From assembly GCA_028819775.1 (NCBI GenBank), contig JAPPKV010000072.1, positions 1-9,567 on the forward strand: 9,567 nucleotides of DNA, in the 5' to 3' direction. Position 1 is the first letter of the stretch. Each line of letters starts with the position of its first letter. Under the pieces are notes generated by a model that saw only the letters and a program-made list of their open reading frames with translations, was not told the DNA's origin and made no database searches. The position numbers and the translations under genes are program-made. Source of the stretch: Gammaproteobacteria bacterium. Its GTDB lineage: Bacteria; Pseudomonadota; Gammaproteobacteria; Pseudomonadales; Azotimanducaceae_A. Of the stretch, positions 5,762-9,567 are shown piece by piece.

Positions 5762-7801
5762 CTACGCATCCGGGTCGATCGTGCGCGACGCAGGTGCTTC
5801 GTAAAGCCGAACACAGTCACGGCCCGCGGCCTTGGCCTCGTAGAGCGCCGCGTCCGCTCGCGCCATGAAGGTCTCCAGTTCTTCGCCGCGCGCGCTCGCC
5901 GCAATTCCAACCGAAAGGGTAACGGCGAAGTCGTCCGGGAGACCTTCCACGGCTACTCCACGGAACTCCGTCCGGATTCGCTCCGCTACCCGCTTGGCGC
6001 CCTCGATCGGCGTGTCGCCGAGCAGGATGACGAACTCCTCGCCCCCGATCCGAGCGACCACGTCGTCGTCGCGGACGCCCTCCAGGGCAACCCGGGCGAA
6101 CGCATGCAGCACGGCATCGCCGGTGGCGTGGCCGAAACCGTCGTTGATCTGCTTGAAGCGGTCGAGGTCGATGTAGAGCAGGGCAAGGAATCCATCGCGA
6201 CGGTCGGCCAGTTGCAGACGGCGACCCGCCTCGGTCATGAACCCGCGCCGGTCGAGCAGGCCGGTCAAGGGGTCGAGGGCCGGAACGCTGAGCGCACGCT
6301 GCACAGCAGCGTGCCAACCACCGAGCCATGTTGATCTCGCGGCCGGCGTCGCGGTCGGCGTGAACGTCCGGTCGGGACGATCGAGCTGCCAGGCCCCGGC
6401 GGCGGATTCCAGGTCGGCGTACACGCCGGCACCCACGGTGGCCAGCAGCCCGGCACCCACGGCCGTGGTTTCGGTGTTGACGGGGCGGGCCACCTCAAGG
6501 TCCGTAACATCGGCCAGGAACTGGCAGAACCAGTCGTTGCCGACCATGCCGCCGTCCACGCGCAACACCCTGACGGGCACACCGTCGGCATCCGCGGCCG
6601 CCAATAGGTCGGCGGTCTGGAAGGCAACGCTCTTCAGCGTCGCGGTGACAATCTCGTCGGCACCCGTGTCCAGGGTGAGTCCCGTGACCAGACCGCGCGC
6701 GTCCGGTCGCCAATGCGGTGCACCCAATCCGGTGAACGCGGGCACCACGTAGACCCCGCCGGTATCGCCCCCGATGCGGCGGGCGGCCGCTTCGGTCTCG
6801 GCCGTCGTTTCGATCAAGCCCACCTTGTCGCGCAGCCACTTGATGGCGACGCCGGCATTGAAAATGCTCCCTTCCACGGCGTAGCAGGTCTCGCCGGCCA
6901 AGCGGTAGCCGACCGTGGTCAACAGCCGGGCCCTCGAGCGGATCCGTTGATCACCGGTATTGGCAATCAGGAAACAGCCGGTCCCGTAGGTGCTCTTGGT
7001 GAGTCCCGGCGCCAGGCAACCCTGGCCGACCAATGCCGCCTGCTGGTCACCCGCAACGCCGGCAATGGGGATCGCGGCACCGAACCACTCGGCATCGGCG
7101 ATCCCGAATTCGCCGACGCAATCTCGGACTTCGGGCAGCACCGACGCCGGCACGTCGAAATAGTCGAGCGCGCGTTCGCTCCACACCTGCCGAGAGATGT
7201 CGAATAGCTGGGTCCGCGAGGCATTGGTGGCGTCGGTGACATGGCATGCGCCTTTGGTCAGTCGCCAGATCAGGAAGCTGTCGACGGTACCGAAGCGGAT
7301 CTTGCCCGCCGCGGCGAGTCGTGCCACGTTTTCGTGCGCTAGGAGCCATTCGAGTTTGGTACTGGAGAAGTAGGGGTCAACCAGGAGTCCGGTGATTTCG
7401 ATGAGTTCGGGCTCCATTCCCTCGCGGCGAGCCCGGTCGCAGCGCTCCGCGGTGCGCCGGTCCTGCCAGACGATGGCATTGCCGAACGATTCTCCGGTCG
7501 CGGCATCCCAGACCAGGGTCGTCTCGCGCTGGTTCGCGATGCCGATGGCCGCGATGGACGACGGGGCGACACCGCTGGCGGCGATCGCCTCCCGGGCAGC
7601 GCCGAGGGTGGACTGCCAGAGGGCCTCCGGATCCTGCTCTACCCAACCGTCCTGCGGGAAGAACTGATCGAAAGGACGTTGAGCGTTCGCGACCACGCGA
7701 CCTTTTGCATCGAACACGATCGCACGCGAACTGGATGTTCCCTGGTCGATGGCGAGCAGGTGGGCCACTTCAGATTCGTACCGCTTATCCCCCATCGACA
7801 T
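5762..7801 (-). CDS. Glycerol kinase fused to a GGDEF diguanylate cyclase
   Basis: One 679-residue reading frame joins two complete enzymes. Residues ~13-503 are an FGGY glycerol kinase (ATP plus glycerol to glycerol 3-phosphate): DQGTSSSR (19-26), the substrate residues NQRETT (90-95), W112 and Y144, catalytic D252 in AGDQQAALVGQ, the ATP segment STYGTGCF (270-277) and DGGMVGNDW (416-424). The final kinase helix GWHAAVQRAL (495-504) matches the end of E. coli GlpK. Seven residues later begins a GGDEF domain: DPLTGLLDRR (510-519), IDLDRFKQINDGFGH (544-558) and the active-site signature GGEEF (586-590). RDDD (577-580), exactly five residues before it, is a product-inhibition I-site. The cyclase domain makes c-di-GMP from two GTP. 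No transmembrane segment is evident, so the protein is probably cytosolic. No clear ribosome binding site; the start may be ATG 7801 or 7795. No glpF, glpD or glpR is in view. Confidence 0.92.
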   Translation of the reverse strand: MSMGDKRYESEVAHLLAIDQGTSSSRAIVFDAKGRVVANAQRPFDQFFPQDGWVEQDPEALWQSTLGAAREAIAASGVAPSSIAAIGIANQRETTLVWDAATGESFGNAIVWQDRRTAERCDRARREGMEPELIEITGLLVDPYFSSTKLEWLLAHENVARLAAAGKIRFGTVDSFLIWRLTKGACHVTDATNASRTQLFDISRQVWSERALDYFDVPASVLPEVRDCVGEFGIADAEWFGAAIPIAGVAGDQQAALVGQGCLAPGLTKSTYGTGCFLIANTGDQRIRSRARLLTTVGYRLAGETCYAVEGSIFNAGVAIKWLRDKVGLIETTAETEAAARRIGGDTGGVYVVPAFTGLGAPHWRPDARGLVTGLTLDTGADEIVTATLKSVAFQTADLLAAADADGVPVRVLRVDGGMVGNDWFCQFLADVTDLEVARPVNTETTAVGAGLLATVGAGVYADLESAAGAWQLDRPDRTFTPTATPAARSTWLGGWHAAVQRALSVPALDPLTGLLDRRGFMTEAGRRLQLADRRDGFLALLYIDLDRFKQINDGFGHATGDAVLHAFARVALEGVRDDDVVARIGGEEFVILLGDTPIEGAKRVAERIRTEFRGVAVEGLPDDFAVTLSVGIAASARGEELETFMARADAALYEAKAAGRDCVRLYEAPASRTIDPDA

Positions 7802-7803
7802 TA

Positions 7804-7819
7804 GCCGCTAACGAGCGGC
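7804..7819 (-). promoter_or_regulatory. Hairpin or operator before the kinase-cyclase start
   Basis: GCCGCTAACGAGCGGC is a perfect 6-bp stem with a 4-nt loop that ends 2 nt before the ATG at 7801. In the transcript it would sit where the Shine-Dalgarno should be, and none is visible there. It could limit translation or be a protein-binding palindrome. It does not match the E. coli GlpR operator well. Confidence 0.4.
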
Positions 7820-7827
7820 GTTATCAA

Positions 7828-7838
7828 CCGACGGTCGG
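7828..7838. promoter_or_regulatory. Short palindrome upstream of the kinase-cyclase gene
   Basis: CCGAC-G-GTCGG is a perfect 5+5 palindrome, 8 bp outside the hairpin next to the start codon. The two symmetric elements form the only obvious structure in the immediate leader. An operator role is a guess. Confidence 0.25.
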
Positions 7839-8014
7839 GGGTTCGTCACGGCATATCAACAGCTTGTGCTCGTGGTTCCGCACAGTTCGGGCGCAGCGGG
7901 GGATAACTTGGGGAGAATCTGTGGGTTCAGGACATTACGTATTCACGAGTTGTATACAGAAAACGTGGCCTGATCTCCGCTTCTATACCCAGAGAATCCA
8001 CAACAAAAAAGCGG

Positions 8015-8043
8015 TTGCAATGAGGCCAAGACCGCCGTATGTT
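8015..8043 (+). promoter_or_regulatory. Candidate sigma-70 promoter of nrdA
   Basis: TTGCAA (8015-8020) and TATGTT (8038-8043) are separated by exactly 17 nt, and each hexamer matches the sigma-70 consensus at 4 of 6 positions. The -10 lies inside the first NrdR-like box, which is the geometry expected of an NrdR-repressed promoter. It implies a leader of roughly 280 nt before nrdA. Confidence 0.45.
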
Positions 8044-8047
8044 GGGG
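8032..8047 (+). promoter_or_regulatory. NrdR-like box 1
   Basis: The right half TATGTTGGGG is identical to that of box 2, while the left half is degenerate. It overlaps the candidate -10. Its start is 31 bp, three helical turns, before the start of box 2. This is the spacing known for paired NrdR boxes. Confidence 0.55.
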
Positions 8048-8062
8048 TTCGGAGTTGAAGTA

Positions 8063-8078
8063 GACCTATATGTTGGGG
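8063..8078 (+). promoter_or_regulatory. NrdR-like box 2
   Basis: GACCTATATGTTGGGG fits the conserved inner positions of the NrdR box (CwAnATnTwG, as I recall the consensus). NrdR is a zinc-finger/ATP-cone repressor that binds paired 16-bp boxes ahead of ribonucleotide reductase genes. The next gene is nrdA, which supports the assignment. Confidence 0.6.
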
Positions 8079-8213
8079 TTGGGGAACCGACTGATCGAGA
8101 ACGACGGAACGAGGGTTGACGATAAGCGACTACTTTTTGGATCGAGTCGATAAATAGACCTATTGGCATCTTTGCCGTTGCATGGTCGGTAAGTTCCTCA
8201 AGCCGGGGTACGG

Positions 8214-8222
8214 TGCTATAGT
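8214..8222 (+). promoter_or_regulatory. Possible extended -10 promoter near nrdA
   Basis: TGC-TATAGT is an extended -10 motif with no good -35 at the right distance. It would start a transcript at about 8229, about 100 nt before nrdA. It is an alternative or second start to the promoter at 8015-8043. Confidence 0.3.
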
Positions 8223-8310
8223 TACTGGATGGATACCCAGTTACTTGAGCCCGAGGTGACGGTGCCCCCTTTGGGCGCAGTTAGCGTCGCCGCTACCGCG
8301 TAGTGTGACG

Positions 8311-8318
8311 AGGGAGAA
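8311..8318 (+). promoter_or_regulatory. Ribosome binding site of nrdA
   Basis: AGGGAGAA precedes the ATG at 8328 by 9 nt and supports that start over later in-frame ATG codons. Confidence 0.6.
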
Positions 8319-8327
8319 CGATTGACC

Positions 8328-9567
8328 ATGCAACCGGATTCGCCGAGCGCCTCGACTCTCACCGCCAAAGTGGCGGAGGCCGCCCACGAGGCGGAGCACG
8401 TTCCGTCTTCCTCTTCCCCACCCTCGCCATCCATCGTGGCAACCGCCCCGGGGCAGCTTCGCGTCATCAAGCGCAACGGCTCGGTGGTCCCCTACGACGA
8501 TGACAAGATCCAGGTGGCGCTCACCAAGGCGTTCTTGGCGGTCGAGGGCGGCACCGCCGCGGCATCGTCCCGGGTCCGGGACGTCGTCGCGAAGCTGACG
8601 GAACAGGTGACCGGTACCTACCGGCGACGCATGCCCACCGGCGGCACCATCCACATCGAGGAAATTCAGGATCTGGTGGAGTTGGCCCTGATGCGGGGCG
8701 GCGAGCACAAGGTGGCCCGAGACTACGTGCTATACCGCGAGGAACGCGCCCGGATCCGCGCCGCCAACGCCGAGGCCGCCGAGGAGCCGGCAGCCACGGG
8801 CGGCATCCACGTAGTCGCCCCCGACGGCAGCCGTCTGCCGCTGGACGTCGCGCGCATCCGCACATTGGTCGTGGAAGCCTGCCAGGGCCTCGAGGACGTC
8901 GACCCGGAACGCATCATCGACGAGGCGCTCGCCAACATGTACGACGGCATCGCTGCCAAGGACGTTGCCACGAGCCTCCTCATCACCGCCCGCACGCTGG
9001 TGGAAGTGGAACCCAACTATACCTACGTAACGGCCCGGCTCCTGCTCGACGAACTTCGCACCGAGGCGCTGACCTTTCTCGAGGTCGAGGTTGACAGCGC
9101 CAAGGGCGGCGTCGCCCAAGCCACCCAGACCGAGATGGCCGAAATCTACGGTCGCGCGCTCGCCGCGTTCGTCGAGAGGGGCGTGGAGCTCGAGTTGTTG
9201 GCGCCCGAACTCAAGCGCTTCGACGTCGAACGACTGGGCCGAGCGATCAAGCCCGAGCGCGATCTGCAGTTCACCTACCTCGGTCTGCAGACGCTCTACG
9301 ACCGCTACTTCATCCACAGCAACGATACCCGCTTCGAGCTGCCCCAGGTGTTCTTCATGCGGGTCGCCATGGGCCTCGCGATCCAGGAGGACGATCCGGA
9401 GGCGCGCGCCATCGAGTTCTACGACCTGCTCTCGTCCTTCGACTACATGAGTTCGACGCCGACGCTGTTCAACGCGGGCACGATGCGTTCGCAGCTCTCG
9501 TCCTGCTTCCTGACCACGGTCTCCGACGACCTCGACGGCATCTACAGCGCCATCCGCGACAACGCGC
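8328..9567 (+). CDS. nrdA: Class I ribonucleotide reductase alpha subunit, 3' end cut off
   Basis: The frame from ATG 8328 stays open to the window edge (413 codons plus one base). NrdA reduces ribonucleoside diphosphates to deoxyribonucleotides together with the radical-bearing NrdB subunit. After a low-complexity Ser/Pro/Ala tail (1-42) come two ATP-cone regulatory domains. Cone 1 (about 44-140) contains the VIKRNGSVVPYDDDKI core and looks intact. Cone 2 (about 160-247) is diverged at the same core (VVAPDGSRLPLDVARI). The catalytic barrel begins after about residue 310 and includes the SSTPTLFNAGT segment and C393 in QLSSCFL, which corresponds to the redox cysteine C225 of E. coli NrdA. The remaining catalytic and C-terminal cysteines lie beyond the edge. 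The double-cone layout and the PGQLRVIKRNG beginning closely resemble Pseudomonas aeruginosa NrdA, where the first cone is the one that senses ATP/dATP. NrdR-like boxes lie upstream. Confidence 0.94.
   Translation, partial: MQPDSPSASTLTAKVAEAAHEAEHVPSSSSPPSPSIVATAPGQLRVIKRNGSVVPYDDDKIQVALTKAFLAVEGGTAAASSRVRDVVAKLTEQVTGTYRRRMPTGGTIHIEEIQDLVELALMRGGEHKVARDYVLYREERARIRAANAEAAEEPAATGGIHVVAPDGSRLPLDVARIRTLVVEACQGLEDVDPERIIDEALANMYDGIAAKDVATSLLITARTLVEVEPNYTYVTARLLLDELRTEALTFLEVEVDSAKGGVAQATQTEMAEIYGRALAAFVERGVELELLAPELKRFDVERLGRAIKPERDLQFTYLGLQTLYDRYFIHSNDTRFELPQVFFMRVAMGLAIQEDDPEARAIEFYDLLSSFDYMSSTPTLFNAGTMRSQLSSCFLTTVSDDLDGIYSAIRDNA

Larger units (their letters stand above)
7802..8327. other. 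Divergent intergenic region of 526 bp
   Basis: This is the only long gene-free stretch, between the minus-strand kinase-cyclase and plus-strand nrdA. It is visibly richer in A/T than its neighbours and has no believable gene. It holds the leader palindromes of the kinase-cyclase gene, several imperfect DnaA-box-like words, an nrdA promoter with a pair of NrdR-like boxes, a second possible -10 nearer nrdA, and small hairpins in the presumed nrdA leader (ACTGG/CCAGT at 8224-8241, TAGCG/CGCTA at 8282-8295). No convincing promoter for the kinase-cyclase gene was found. Confidence 0.7.

Noticed and set aside
5759..6334. Plus-strand open frame opposite the GGDEF domain
   Set aside because: It is a codon-bias shadow of the cyclase domain, with no motifs of its own.
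7800..7830. Possible integron attC-like site (CTAACGAGCGGCGTTAT)
   Set aside because: The paired core sites GTTRRRY and RYYYAAC with the expected two-stem layout are absent, and no integrase or cassette is in view.
7705..8058. Plus-strand open frame across the start of the kinase-cyclase gene and the intergenic region
   Set aside because: No ribosome site and no recognisable protein motifs. It overlaps a well-supported gene start and the candidate nrdA promoter.
7927..8169. Minus-strand open frame of 80 codons in the intergenic region
   Set aside because: It covers the candidate nrdA promoter and NrdR-like boxes, has no ribosome site and has an unstructured Arg/Ser/Pro-rich composition.
1..9567. 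CRISPR arrays, tRNA or rRNA genes, insertion sequences, phage genes
   Set aside because: No regularly spaced direct repeats, no cloverleaf or rRNA-like segment, and no transposase, integrase or phage protein was seen on either strand.

Overview
The window looks like a stretch of chromosome from a high-GC gammaproteobacterium, probably environmental and not an enteric species. The evidence is the strongly GC-biased third codon positions, the argD-argF pairing, a Pseudomonas-type class I ribonucleotide reductase with two ATP-cones, a Coq4-type ubiquinone protein and a GTAG-headed REP doublet. No species can be assigned from the sequence alone.

Layout. From 1 to 3082 (+) runs a compact block: the end of argD (acetylornithine aminotransferase, cut by the left edge), argF (ornithine carbamoyltransferase) and a Coq4-family gene 15 nt behind argF. 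From 3083 to 3163 lies an 81-bp palindromic doublet shared with the convergent genes on the minus strand. From 5710 down to 3164 (-) is a large secreted serine protease of the lysyl-endopeptidase type with a prepeptidase C-terminal domain and two C-terminal beta-rich repeats. From 7801 down to 5762 (-) is a complete glycerol kinase fused in frame to a complete GGDEF diguanylate cyclase domain. From 7802 to 8327 is a divergent intergenic region with a paired NrdR-box-like element and a matching promoter. From 8328 to the right edge (+) is the N-terminal part of nrdA.

How the genes fit together. argD and argF are consecutive in arginine synthesis in function, and the Coq4 homologue is probably co-transcribed with them, although its biochemical role is unrelated. 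The kinase-cyclase fusion and the protease lie on the same strand 51-54 bp apart and may share a transcript. nrdA supplies deoxynucleotides and is probably under NrdR control.

The most notable object is the GlpK-GGDEF protein. It keeps the glycerol and ATP residues of a working kinase. Its cyclase domain has an intact GGEEF active site and an RxxD inhibitory site. The known allosteric (FBP) and phosphorylation (HPr) elements of studied glycerol kinases are not visible. It could couple glycerol use to c-di-GMP signalling. A second oddity is the REP doublet, whose two GTAG heads supply the stop codons of both converging genes.
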